NCBI GenBank assembly: GCA_016191285.1
Contig: JACPPA010000016.1
Coordinates: 248,001 to 312,000, forward strand
Source: Gammaproteobacteria bacterium
GTDB taxonomy: Bacteria > Pseudomonadota > Gammaproteobacteria > Ga0077536
DNA length: 64,000 nucleotides
Reading direction: 5' to 3'
The translations under genes and the position numbers were made by a program. The notes beneath the pieces were generated by a model that did not search any database, was not told the DNA's origin, and saw only the letters and a list, made by a program, of their open reading frames with translations. Of the stretch, positions 1-8,803 are shown piece by piece (the stretch's first letter is position 1; each line of letters starts with the position of its first letter).

Positions 1-20
1 AAGTCCTGAGCTCGTTTTCA

Positions 21-45
21 TGTGGGAGCGGATTTATCCGCGAAT
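21..45. repeat. REP-like palindrome, copy 1
   Basis: The sequence TGTGGGAGCGGATTTATCCG and its continuation form an imperfect stem. It is one of eleven loci in this window that share this core. It ends five bases before the chosen start codon of the next gene. Confidence 0.6.
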
Positions 46-49
46 CCTG

Positions 50-1030
50 ATGAAGCCTAAAATCGCCGTCAGCCTGCTCACCGGCTTTCTCGGCAGCGGC
101 AAGACCACCTTGCTCTCGCGGTTGCTCACGCAACCGGAGCTCGCGAACGCCGTCATCATCATTAATGAATTCGGCGCGGTTAGCATCGATCACTTGATCG
201 TCGCGAACTTAAGCGAATCCGTGGTGGAACTCAAAAACGGCTGCTTGTGTTGCACCATTCGGACTGATTTGGTCATGACCTTGCGCGATCTATTCCGGCA
301 ACGGCAGCTGGGAGAAATTCGACCCTTCGATCGCGTGATCGTCGAGACCAGTGGGTTGGCCAATCCCATTCCACTGCTACACACGCTGATGGCAAACCCG
401 CCGCTGATGCAAGTGTATGAAGTGGATTCGGTGGTGACAGTGGTCGATGCAGTCAACGCGGCCACTACCCTGCCGGCGCATCAAACGGCGAGCGATCAGG
501 TCGCGTTGGCAGATCTCATCGTCGTCAGCAAACAAGATATCGCGACGCCGGCTGAACTCGCAGCGACCGAAGCCCTGTTGGCGACGCTCAATCCACGGGC
601 GCTGCGCTACGTTGCCACGGGCGCTAATATTGCTTCGCAACAATTGTTCGGCCAACGTCTCTTTCAAGCGACGCTATCGTTGCTTAAGCGCGAACACGAC
701 CCGGCGCACGCGGGCCACGACCACGCTGCTCACCACTACGCGAGCCACGTGATCGTGCATCCGGCGCCGTTGAGTTTGGCCGGCACCACGGTCTTTTTGA
801 ATCGACTGGTCAACGAACAACGTGAGGAAATCCTGCGGATTAAGGGGATTGCTGGGTTTCGCGAGACAGGCGGACGCCCCGCCGTTATTCACGCGGTGCA
901 GAATAAGTTTTACCCGCTACAATGGCTGTCGGATTGGCCTGACAGCGATACCAGTTCTAGATTGGTCTTTATCGGGCGCACGCTAAATACATCGCGAATC
1001 AACGAACAATTTGCCGCGCTCAGCGTCTAA
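50..1030 (+). CDS. CobW/COG0523-family metallochaperone GTPase
   Basis: This is a P-loop GTPase of the CobW/P47K family, thought to insert or deliver metal ions (Zn or Co) to client proteins in the cytoplasm. The Walker A motif GFLGSGKTT lies at residues 12-20, the family CxCC motif (CLCC) at 65-68, and a His-rich stretch rich in HxH pairs at about 223-236 probably binds metal. At 326 residues it has typical length with the CobW C-terminal domain near 235-320. I chose the ATG at 50 rather than the upstream ATG at 20 because the extra ten residues would be encoded by the REP palindrome. The metal and the client are not evident from the neighbours. Confidence 0.9.
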   Translation: MKPKIAVSLLTGFLGSGKTTLLSRLLTQPELANAVIIINEFGAVSIDHLIVANLSESVVELKNGCLCCTIRTDLVMTLRDLFRQRQLGEIRPFDRVIVETSGLANPIPLLHTLMANPPLMQVYEVDSVVTVVDAVNAATTLPAHQTASDQVALADLIVVSKQDIATPAELAATEALLATLNPRALRYVATGANIASQQLFGQRLFQATLSLLKREHDPAHAGHDHAAHHYASHVIVHPAPLSLAGTTVFLNRLVNEQREEILRIKGIAGFRETGGRPAVIHAVQNKFYPLQWLSDWPDSDTSSRLVFIGRTLNTSRINEQFAALSV

Positions 1031-1127
1031 CCCTCATTAACCGATCGCCGGTGGCAGCGCAGCGCGCAGCCACGGGAACTCGCGCCGGCTAAAGAGTTCC
1101 GAACCTCGTCTTAACGGAGTGCTCATC

Positions 1128-2507
1128 ATGCGGATTCTCAAGTACGATTTTAATTACAGTCGGCGCCATTTCATCAAACAGACCGCGCGCGGCGTGCTGG
1201 GCGCTGGGGTGTTCGGCAGCGTCTGGGACGCGGTGGCTAAGAACGGGACCTTCGAGAACGTCTATCCTGACGAATTAATGTCGATCGAGATGTACACCAA
1301 GGGCAAATTCAAGCCCGGTGACATCATCGATGTGAACAATGTTGACGACGTCAAAGATCTGCTCGACCCGATTCGCTTCATGCAGATCAAGCAAATGGGC
1401 CGTAAACTCCAATTGGTCGATTCGGTTAAGGACATGACACGCTTGAGTCCCATCGACTACATCCAAGCGACTTTGCGCAATAAAGGCCAGGCGCAGCTCG
1501 ATGCCATCGGCAATATTTATACGAAAGAGGGCAAGCCGTGGATCGGCGGCAATCCATTCCCCGAACCGACCACCGGCGCCGAATGCTTCATTCCGATTAC
1601 CCTGTCGTGGGGGCGGCACGATGTGTCGTTCTACACGATCAAGGATTACGAAATCAGCGACGAGGGCGAGCAGACCCACCATTACGAAGTGTGCTGGTGC
1701 GAATACGCTGCGGTCGGCCGCGTGACGATTGATCCCAAACCTTACTTGACCGGCGCGGAAAATAAACTCCGCTATCAATCGGTGTTCTTTACGTACCCGA
1801 ACGATGCCAAAGGCACGTCATTCTTAAATATCTGGGAGTACGACCAAACCAAATTCCCTGAGTTGATGGGCTTCCTGCCGCAGTTCAAGCGGGTGCGGCG
1901 GTTCCCGTCGAGCCAGCGCTTCGAACCTTTGATTCCTGGCACCACGCTGTACTTATCGGATGCGTGGACCGCGGGCGATCCGTACCTCACATGGAGTAAT
2001 TACAAAATCATCGGTCGTGGACCGTTTTTATCAGGGCTCTCGCAAAACTGGCATAGTGGCCACGACAATTGGGAAGGCACGACGCATGGCGGACCGAAGG
2101 GCATTACGTTCTGGGACACCAAGGTCGAACTGATCCCAGAGACCATCGTGGTCGAAGCCGAGCCGACGGGTTATCCGCGCGCACCGGTGTCGAAGAAACG
2201 CGTGTGGTTCGATTCACGCACGATGTTGCCAGTCAATATGGTGACCTACGATCGGCGTGGCGAACCGTTTAAATCGTTCGATGGCACCTATTCGGTTTAC
2301 GAAAATGGTGACAAGAACGTGCAAGACGGCAAGCAAGGGCCGTATTGGTCATGGTGCAATGTCCATGCGCATGACGTGCAGAGCAATCGCATGACCCGTC
2401 TCGAGCAAGTGAAGTCGGTTGGCGGCGGTTACACCATGGGCGTTAATGATCCCAACATGTTTGACCAGTATCTGACGGAAGCCGCGATTCGGCGCTTGGG
2501 GACTTAA
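1128..2507 (+). CDS. DUF1838 family protein with Tat signal
   Basis: The 459-residue product starts with a twin-arginine signal (SRRHFIK near residue 11) followed by a hydrophobic, Gly/Ala-rich segment, so it is probably exported folded to the periplasm. The body resembles the DUF1838 family, whose function is unknown. The ATG at 1128 has GGAG eight bases upstream, whereas the GTG at 1119 overlaps that Shine-Dalgarno sequence, so I chose 1128. It is a single gene between the CobW gene and a convergent thiolase. The family call is from recognition of overall sequence character, so it is less certain than the Tat signal. Confidence 0.75.
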   Translation: MRILKYDFNYSRRHFIKQTARGVLGAGVFGSVWDAVAKNGTFENVYPDELMSIEMYTKGKFKPGDIIDVNNVDDVKDLLDPIRFMQIKQMGRKLQLVDSVKDMTRLSPIDYIQATLRNKGQAQLDAIGNIYTKEGKPWIGGNPFPEPTTGAECFIPITLSWGRHDVSFYTIKDYEISDEGEQTHHYEVCWCEYAAVGRVTIDPKPYLTGAENKLRYQSVFFTYPNDAKGTSFLNIWEYDQTKFPELMGFLPQFKRVRRFPSSQRFEPLIPGTTLYLSDAWTAGDPYLTWSNYKIIGRGPFLSGLSQNWHSGHDNWEGTTHGGPKGITFWDTKVELIPETIVVEAEPTGYPRAPVSKKRVWFDSRTMLPVNMVTYDRRGEPFKSFDGTYSVYENGDKNVQDGKQGPYWSWCNVHAHDVQSNRMTRLEQVKSVGGGYTMGVNDPNMFDQYLTEAAIRRLGT

Positions 2508-2515
2508 CCGATGAA

Positions 2516-2599
2516 GATTCGCCGCTGAAGCGGCTCCCACACGAGCAGTCCCGTGCATCGGAGCGTCTCTTGTGGGAGCGCGGATTTATCCGCGAATCT
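2516..2599. repeat. REP-like pair, copy 2
   Basis: Two inverted copies of the window's REP-like core face each other here, one ending in GCGGCTCCCACA and the other starting TGTGGGAGCG. They lie between the convergent stops of the DUF1838 and thiolase genes, where such a structure could act as a transcriptional buffer. Confidence 0.6.
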
Positions 2600-2618
2600 T
2601 TCGCGCAATGGCCTTAAG

Positions 2619-3857
2619 CTACGCCCCAATCATCGTCACGCACACCACCGCTTCTTCGACGCCAATAATGCCACCGCCATTCTGCGCCAGCCCAACGCGC
2701 GCCCGCTCAACCTGTCGCGCGCCGGCTTCGCCGCGGAGTTGCGTCACGAGTTCGTAGATCTGGCCGAGCCCGGTGGCGCCGATGGGATGTCCTTTTGATT
2801 CAAGGCCACCCGAAGGGTTAACCGGGATCCGGCCACCGAGACTTAAATCGCCGCGTTCGGCGGCGCGCCCGCATTCGCCCAGCGGGCATAAGCGTAGGGC
2901 TTCGACTTCGATGATCTCACCCATCGCGGTGGCGTCATGCACTTCAGCCACCGACACCGCGTCCGGCCCGAGGCCAGCCTGCGCATAAGCCCTATCAGCC
3001 GCCAGTCGCGTGACATGCTGGGCGTAATCGTCAGGTGCGCGTTGCCCGCCCGTTTGCAGCACCGAGGCGAGTACGCGCGTGGTGCGCCGCGCCGAGCTCT
3101 GTAATCGGCGTAGCCCTTCGCTACTACAGACAATCGCGGCGGCGGCGCCGTCACTCACCGGCGAACACATCGGAATCGTCAACGGAAACGTGATCGGTTG
3201 GGCGGCCAACACTTCCTCGATGCTAAAGGGACGTTGATATTGTGAACGCGGGTTATGCGCGGAGTGCTGATGATTCTTCGCGGCCACCGCGGCCAATTGC
3301 CGCTGCGTGGTGCCAAAGGTCTTCATGTGTAAGCGCGACAGTCCAGCGTACACGTCCATGAACACGCTGTAGGGTCGATCCGACGTGGTGCCGGGCGGCA
3401 CTTCAAAACCGTCACCCATCGCCACCAGCGTCTCGCGGCTCGATTCCACGGTATGCACATCCCATGCGCCATCGAAGGCACTGAACATGCGCGCCTTGTC
3501 CGTCGAATACATTTTTTCGACCCCGAGTGCGAGGACGACATCGGCGGCGCCCGCCTTGATGTAGTTCACCGCCATGTGAAACGCCGTGCTGGCCGTGGCA
3601 CAGGCGTTTTCAACATTGATGATCGGGATCCGCTCCACGCCACAGGCGCGCAACGCGATTTCGCCGCGGACCATGTCCTGTCCTTCCATATGCCCTTGCA
3701 CACAGTTGCCGAAGAAGGCGGCTTCCAGCCGGCGCGGCTCGCAGCCGGCGTCGGCCAACACGCCGATTAAGGCGTCCTGCGCCAGCTCCTTGAGCGAGCG
3801 GTTTAGGTGCTTACCGAAATGCGTCATGCTGACGCCGGCGACAAAAACTTCGCGCAT
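2619..3857 (-). CDS. Thiolase family protein (SCP-x/lipid-transfer-like acetyl-CoA acetyltransferase)
   Basis: The 412-residue protein is a thiolase-fold enzyme. The nucleophile-type cysteine is C86 in NVENACATAST, and the C-terminal GHPIGATG places a catalytic histidine at 357. A final glycine-rich motif (AQNGGGIIG) is also present. The sequence resembles the sterol-carrier-protein-x-like branch more than the FadA/AtoB branch, so cleavage of an acyl-CoA or a ketoacyl-CoA is likely but the substrate is unknown. The usual third motif cysteine (CxGxG) is not evident, as is common in SCP-x thiolases. It stands alone, divergent from the flavoenzyme gene at 4173. Confidence 0.85.
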   Translation of the reverse strand: MREVFVAGVSMTHFGKHLNRSLKELAQDALIGVLADAGCEPRRLEAAFFGNCVQGHMEGQDMVRGEIALRACGVERIPIINVENACATASTAFHMAVNYIKAGAADVVLALGVEKMYSTDKARMFSAFDGAWDVHTVESSRETLVAMGDGFEVPPGTTSDRPYSVFMDVYAGLSRLHMKTFGTTQRQLAAVAAKNHQHSAHNPRSQYQRPFSIEEVLAAQPITFPLTIPMCSPVSDGAAAAIVCSSEGLRRLQSSARRTTRVLASVLQTGGQRAPDDYAQHVTRLAADRAYAQAGLGPDAVSVAEVHDATAMGEIIEVEALRLCPLGECGRAAERGDLSLGGRIPVNPSGGLESKGHPIGATGLGQIYELVTQLRGEAGARQVERARVGLAQNGGGIIGVEEAVVCVTMIGA

Positions 3858-3983
3858 AGTTTGAGCTCCGAACGGGACGTTACCGCATCATAGCGCCCCG
3901 ACTTGGGTCGGTCGATGCGGTTTTGCCACAAGCTTCTAAGGCGCTGTCCCGCAATAAGCCTGCGGTAATCGACGCAACGCTTT

Positions 3984-4048
3984 TGTGGGAGCCGCTTTAG
4001 CGGCGAATGAGGTTCGATGAAGATTCGAAGCTCAAAGCGGCTCCCACA
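3984..4048. repeat. REP-like inverted pair, copy 3
   Basis: The 315-base gap between the divergent thiolase and flavoenzyme genes contains this element: TGTGGGAGCCGCTTTAGCGG on the left and AAAGCGGCTCCCACA on the right. I see nothing else definite in the gap, although it must hold the promoters of both genes. Confidence 0.65.
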
Positions 4049-4172
4049 CCCCTAGTCGCGATTTCTCCAAGTTAATTGCGGGACACCACACCCGGTTCGT
4101 CCTTAGCAGCAATGAAAATTGATGCAATAATCCAGCTAAATCACCCGCCAAAAGTGCCGGAGCTCATTGTTC

Positions 4173-6623
4173 ATGACCGATCGCCTGCCCACTTCGGCCC
4201 AAGTCGTGATTATCGGCGGCGGCGTCATCGGTTGCTCGATTGCTTATCATCTGACGAAACTGGGAATTCGCGATGTGGTGTTGCTGGAACGCAAACAGCT
4301 CACCAGCGGCACCACGTGGCATGCGGCGGGGCTGCTAACGACATTGCGTGACACGGAAGCGCAAACCAAGCTCGCGAAATACACCCAAGATCTGTATCGC
4401 GGGCTCGAGGCGGAAACCGGTCAAGCCACTGGGATCATCAATTGCGGTTCGATCCAATTGGCGATGACGGCCGACAAGGCGCTCGAGATGCGGCGCGGTT
4501 GCGCGTTGGCCCGGTGTTTCGATGTCGAAAGCCATGAAATCAGTCCCGCCGACGTGCAAGCCCTATGGCCGCTCGCCGACGTGTCGAATGTGCAAGCGGC
4601 GTTTCATTTTCCGCATGACGGACGCGTGAATCCAGCCGACGTCACGCAGGCATTGGCGAAGGGCGCGCGCCTGGGCGGTGCGCGCATTATTGAAAACACC
4701 AAAGTGACGGCCATTCATCGCGAAGACGGTCGGGTAATTGGTGTTGGCACTGAGCACGGCGATATTCGCGCCGAAACGGTCGTGAATTGCGCCGGCATGT
4801 GGGCGCGTGAAGTCGGGAAACTCGCCGGTGTCAACGTGCCGCTGCAAGCTGCTGAACATTACTACCTGATCTCGGAAGCGATCGAGGGCGTGCATCAAAG
4901 ACTGCCGATCTTGCGCGATCCGGGAAACAGCGCGTACTTGCGTGAAGAGGCGGGCAAGATCATGGTGGGTTTCTTCGAACCCGTGGCGAAGCCCTGGGGC
5001 ATGGCCGGGATCCCCGAAGGCTTCTGCTTCAATGATATTCAAGCTGATTGGGACCGCATGCTGCCGGTGGTGGAGAAGGCATTGTTGCGCGTCCCTAAAC
5101 TACTCGACACCGGCATCAAGCTCTTCTTCTGCGGCCCAGAATCTTTCACGCCCGACCACAATTATCTAATGGGCGAAGCGCCGAACTTTAAGAATTTTTT
5201 TGTCGCTGCCGGATTTAATTCACTCGGTATTCTTTCTGGCGGTGGCGCCGGCATGGTCATGGCACATTGGATTGAGAACGGACGCGCGCCGCTGGACCTG
5301 TGGTCGGTCGATATCCGGCGCGCCCATGCGTGGCAGGATAATGATCGTTATCTGCACGATCGCATCATCGAATCCCTCGGCATTGGCTACCAAGACCATT
5401 GGCCGTATCGACAATGGACCACGGCGCGCGGCGTTAAGAAAAGTATCCTCCATGATCGCCTCGCGGCTGCTGGCGCCTGTTTCGGTGAGTCCGCGGGTTG
5501 GGAACGCCCAAACTGGTATGCACGGAAAGGCGAAGTCGCTGAGTACCGCTACGCCTGGGGTCGACAAAACTGGTTCGCGAACAATGCCGTCGAACACCGC
5601 GCGGTGCGTGAAGCGGTCGGCGTTTTCGAACAAACGTCGTTTTCCAAATTGTTGGTGCAGGGCCGCGATGCGGAACGCGTGTTAAATCACCTCGCGACCA
5701 GTAATTTATCCGTGCCGATCGGTAAGGTGACGTACACGCAGTTTCTAAATCAGGCGGGCGGGATCGAAGCCGACGTGACCGTGACGCGCCTCGCCGAAGA
5801 CCAGTATTGGGTCGTAACCGCGGCGTTTACGCACACCCATGTGGAGGCGCATATCCGCAATCACATTCCGCGCGAGGCGTTCTGTGTGGTAACCGATGTC
5901 TCCGGTGCGTATTCAATGTTGAACGTGCAAGGTCCGAACTCGCGTGCATTATTACAAGATTTAAGTGCGACTGATTTTTCGCATGCCGGATTTCCGTTTG
6001 GCACGGCGCGTGAAATCCAAATTGGCTATCAATCCTTGCTGGCGCTACGGCTTACGTATACCGGTGAGTTGGGGTGGGAGCTTTATATTCCAACGGCCTT
6101 TACGCTCCCAGTCTATGATGCGCTGGTTGAGGCCGGGGGGCGCTTCGATCTGGCGCATTGCGGTTATCACACCTTGAATTCTTTGCGCATTGAAAAAGCC
6201 TATCGCGAATGGGCGCATGATATTGGTCCGCATGATTCCCCGCTCGAAGCCGGACTCGGCTTCACGTGTGCGTGGGACAAGCCGGGCGGATTTATCGGCC
6301 GTGACGCAGTGCTCGTCGCGCGTGAACAAGGGCGCTTGAAACGGCGCCTGGTGCAGTTTGTGCTCGAAGATCCCGCGCCGCTGCTCTATCACAATGAGCC
6401 GATTTATCGCGATGGGGAACTCAATAGCTACACTACGTCGGCGATGTACGGTCACACCCTGGGAGCGGCGGTGGCCATGGGGTATGTGACGAATCCGGAT
6501 GACGTTACTGACGAGTTCATCGCGTCTGGGCATTACGAAATCGAAATTGGCCACCGGCGATATTCCGCGCGCTGTTTGCTTAAGCCCGCGTATGATCCGA
6601 GTAACAGCCGGATCCGGTGTTGA
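4173..6623 (+). CDS. FAD-dependent oxidoreductase fused to GcvT-type aminomethyltransferase (sarcosine/dimethylglycine dehydrogenase-like)
   Basis: The 816-residue protein has an N-terminal DAO-type Rossmann fold (GGGVIGCSIAYHLTK at about 12-26), a substrate domain to about 430, and a C-terminal GcvT/aminomethyltransferase region from about 450. The motif TSGTTWHAAGL places His50 where mammalian dimethylglycine and sarcosine dehydrogenases attach FAD covalently. Such enzymes oxidatively demethylate N-methyl glycines and pass the one-carbon unit to tetrahydrofolate. I chose ATG 4173, which has GGAG upstream, over TTG 4167. A HyuA/HyuB pair follows on the same strand, suggesting N-methylated substrate catabolism, which is an inference. 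Confidence 0.88.
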   Translation: MTDRLPTSAQVVIIGGGVIGCSIAYHLTKLGIRDVVLLERKQLTSGTTWHAAGLLTTLRDTEAQTKLAKYTQDLYRGLEAETGQATGIINCGSIQLAMTADKALEMRRGCALARCFDVESHEISPADVQALWPLADVSNVQAAFHFPHDGRVNPADVTQALAKGARLGGARIIENTKVTAIHREDGRVIGVGTEHGDIRAETVVNCAGMWAREVGKLAGVNVPLQAAEHYYLISEAIEGVHQRLPILRDPGNSAYLREEAGKIMVGFFEPVAKPWGMAGIPEGFCFNDIQADWDRMLPVVEKALLRVPKLLDTGIKLFFCGPESFTPDHNYLMGEAPNFKNFFVAAGFNSLGILSGGGAGMVMAHWIENGRAPLDLWSVDIRRAHAWQDNDRYLHDRIIESLGIGYQDHWPYRQWTTARGVKKSILHDRLAAAGACFGESAGWERPNWYARKGEVAEYRYAWGRQNWFANNAVEHRAVREAVGVFEQTSFSKLLVQGRDAERVLNHLATSNLSVPIGKVTYTQFLNQAGGIEADVTVTRLAEDQYWVVTAAFTHTHVEAHIRNHIPREAFCVVTDVSGAYSMLNVQGPNSRALLQDLSATDFSHAGFPFGTAREIQIGYQSLLALRLTYTGELGWELYIPTAFTLPVYDALVEAGGRFDLAHCGYHTLNSLRIEKAYREWAHDIGPHDSPLEAGLGFTCAWDKPGGFIGRDAVLVAREQGRLKRRLVQFVLEDPAPLLYHNEPIYRDGELNSYTTSAMYGHTLGAAVAMGYVTNPDDVTDEFIASGHYEIEIGHRRYSARCLLKPAYDPSNSRIRC

Positions 6624-6636
6624 GTGTGAGCGAGTT

Positions 6637-6686
6637 CCCCCTCACCCCAGCCCTCTCCCGCGAGGGGAGAGGGCTGGGGTGAGGGG
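6637..6686. repeat. Long perfect palindrome (CCCCTCACCCCAGCCCTCTC type)
   Basis: A 50-base hairpin with a stem of about 22 bp reads CCCCTCACCCCAGCCC on one side and GGGCTGGGGTGAGGGG on the other. It lies 13 bases after the flavoenzyme stop codon. Palindromes of this kind are dispersed in many proteobacterial genomes. It could also terminate or stabilise the transcript 3' end. Confidence 0.7.
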
Positions 6687-6750
6687 CGATCAAAAGTAGG
6701 TTTGATTTCGAAGGGCTATAGTTACGAAGCACGAAGCAGAGGACACCCTA

Positions 6751-8793
6751 ATGTGGCGAGTAGGAATTGATGTGGGCGGCACCTTCACCGATCTCTTCGC
6801 GTGGGACGATAAGGGACGGCAGCAAACCACCTCCAAGGTGCTGACAACCAAACACGATCGCGCGCTTGGCGTAATCGACGCTATCAAGCAAGCCGGCATT
6901 CCGTTTAACGCGATTTCGCATCTCATGCATGGCACCACCACCGCCACCAATGCGTTGATCGAACGCAACTATCCAGATCCCGCCATGGTGACCACCGAAG
7001 GCTTTCGTGACACGATTGAAATTGGTCGCCAGCATCGCGAGCATCTCTACGATCCGTATCAAACCAAACCGAAGCCGATCATCAAGCGCCGTTATCGCTA
7101 CACCATCAACGAGCGCACCGATGTCGCCGGCAACGTGGTTCGCCCGCTCGATAAAGACGCGGCGCGCGCGATCGCGCACAAAATCAAGGACGCGCAGATC
7201 AAGTCTGTCGCCGTGGCCTTCATCAATTCGTACAAGAACGGCGTGCATGAGCACCTCATGCGCGAGCTGATTAAGGAAGTCTGCCCGGATACCTATGTGG
7301 TGTTGTCGTGCGAAACCCGGCCGGTCTTTCGCGAGCACGGACGCTTTACGACCACGGCCATTCGTGCCGCGACGGTTCCGGTGATGGAGGTCTATTTCGA
7401 TCGTTTGGCGGCCGCGCTGAAGCACGAAGGGTTCACCGGTTCGCTGCTGATCTTGAAAAGCTCGGGCGGCATCACCGGGGTCGACTATGCGAAACAGCAC
7501 CCCGAGGAATTGATTGAATCCGGTCCAGCGGGCGGTGTGGCTTACGCGGCCTATTTAAGCAAACTACTCGGGGCCTATCCCAACATCATTCACACCGACG
7601 TGGGCGGCACCAGTTACGACGTCTCGATCGTCGAAAACGGCAAGGGGTTGATCACGCGCGACCACGAGATCGAATGGGAGATCCCCTGCATCGTGCCGAT
7701 GTTGGATATCCACAGCGTCGGCGCCGGTGGTGGATCTATCGGCTGGGTCGACGAAGGTGGTTCGCTGCGTGTCGGGCCGCACAGCGCGGGGTCGAGCCCC
7801 GGGCCGGTGTGTTACGGCTTGGGCGGCGCCAAACCGACGATTACCGATGCGAATCTGCTGCTGGGTCGGATTGAACCGACCCTGGGCGGCAAAATGCAGC
7901 TCGATAAGAAAGCTGCCGAAGCGGCGATGGAAAACCTCGCCGCCGCATTTGGCCTCGGGGCGATCGAAACCGCCGACGGCATGATCCGCATCGGCTGCGA
8001 GAACATGGCGCAGGCCGTCAAAAAGGTGCTGGTCTCGCGCGGCCGCGATCCGCGCGATTTCATTCTGGCGAGCTTCGGTGGCGCGGGCGCGATGCACGCG
8101 TGTTTTGTCGCCGAATCGATGAATATTCCGAAAGTCATCATGCCTATTCACGCCGGCGTCGCCTCGGCCTTTGGCGCGACTGCCATGGATCTCCGGCATG
8201 ATCTGGAAGCGTTCTATTTTTCGCCGGTGGCGGCGGCCGATCTGGCCACGGTCAATGGTCTATACTCGGAGTTGGAAACACGCGCCGTACGCCTGTTGGA
8301 AGCCGATGGCGTGGCGCGCAAAGACATTGAACTGACGCGCAGCGCGCAGATGCGCTACGTTGGGCAGACTTACGAAGTGGAAACAGCGATGCCGGGCAAG
8401 GCGCTCGCCGCGGCCGATATCCCGCAGGTGGTGGCCACGTTTCATCAATGCCACGAGCGGGAATATGGGGTCAGTTCGAACGATTTCGCGCCCGCGTTTG
8501 TGGCGCTTGGCGTCACCGCCATCGGCAAAATGGAAGCGCCGCCGGCGGTCGAAGTCGGCGGCAGTGGCCGCCAAGCGTTAAAAGGCGAACGCCAGATTTA
8601 TTTCAATCGCGAATGGCATACGAGCCATGTATACGACGGCCATGCTTTGAAACCGGAGGCGAAAGTCGAAGGGCCGTGCATCGTCGAATACGCGCATGCG
8701 TGCGCGGTATTGCCACCCAACACTTGCGCGAATGTGGACCATTACGGAAATTTGATCATTGACTTAAGCCGCAATCTCGCGGCCATGGATTGA
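6751..8793 (+). CDS. Hydantoinase/oxoprolinase family subunit A (HyuA-like)
   Basis: The 680-residue protein has the N-terminal ASKHA-like ATPase start DVGGTFTDLFAW (about 6-17), the family motif MHGTTTATNALIERN, and a second nucleotide-binding region HTDVGGTSYDVS (about 282-293). HyuA proteins pair with HyuB to carry out ATP-dependent opening of hydantoin or oxoproline rings, or carboxylation of ketones. The gene ends 10 bases before HyuB, so they form an operon. A purine-rich AGAGGA precedes the start. N-methylhydantoin is an attractive substrate because a sarcosine-dehydrogenase-like gene lies directly upstream, but the sequence alone does not fix the substrate. Confidence 0.9.
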   Translation: MWRVGIDVGGTFTDLFAWDDKGRQQTTSKVLTTKHDRALGVIDAIKQAGIPFNAISHLMHGTTTATNALIERNYPDPAMVTTEGFRDTIEIGRQHREHLYDPYQTKPKPIIKRRYRYTINERTDVAGNVVRPLDKDAARAIAHKIKDAQIKSVAVAFINSYKNGVHEHLMRELIKEVCPDTYVVLSCETRPVFREHGRFTTTAIRAATVPVMEVYFDRLAAALKHEGFTGSLLILKSSGGITGVDYAKQHPEELIESGPAGGVAYAAYLSKLLGAYPNIIHTDVGGTSYDVSIVENGKGLITRDHEIEWEIPCIVPMLDIHSVGAGGGSIGWVDEGGSLRVGPHSAGSSPGPVCYGLGGAKPTITDANLLLGRIEPTLGGKMQLDKKAAEAAMENLAAAFGLGAIETADGMIRIGCENMAQAVKKVLVSRGRDPRDFILASFGGAGAMHACFVAESMNIPKVIMPIHAGVASAFGATAMDLRHDLEAFYFSPVAAADLATVNGLYSELETRAVRLLEADGVARKDIELTRSAQMRYVGQTYEVETAMPGKALAAADIPQVVATFHQCHEREYGVSSNDFAPAFVALGVTAIGKMEAPPAVEVGGSGRQALKGERQIYFNREWHTSHVYDGHALKPEAKVEGPCIVEYAHACAVLPPNTCANVDHYGNLIIDLSRNLAAMD

Positions 8794-8803
8794 GGAGCGG
8801 CGC

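Noticed and set aside
6748-7500. 250-residue reading frame on the minus strand
   Set aside because: It lies entirely opposite the HyuA gene, whose protein is conserved. Its sequence is a typical GC-skew shadow with no recognisable domain.
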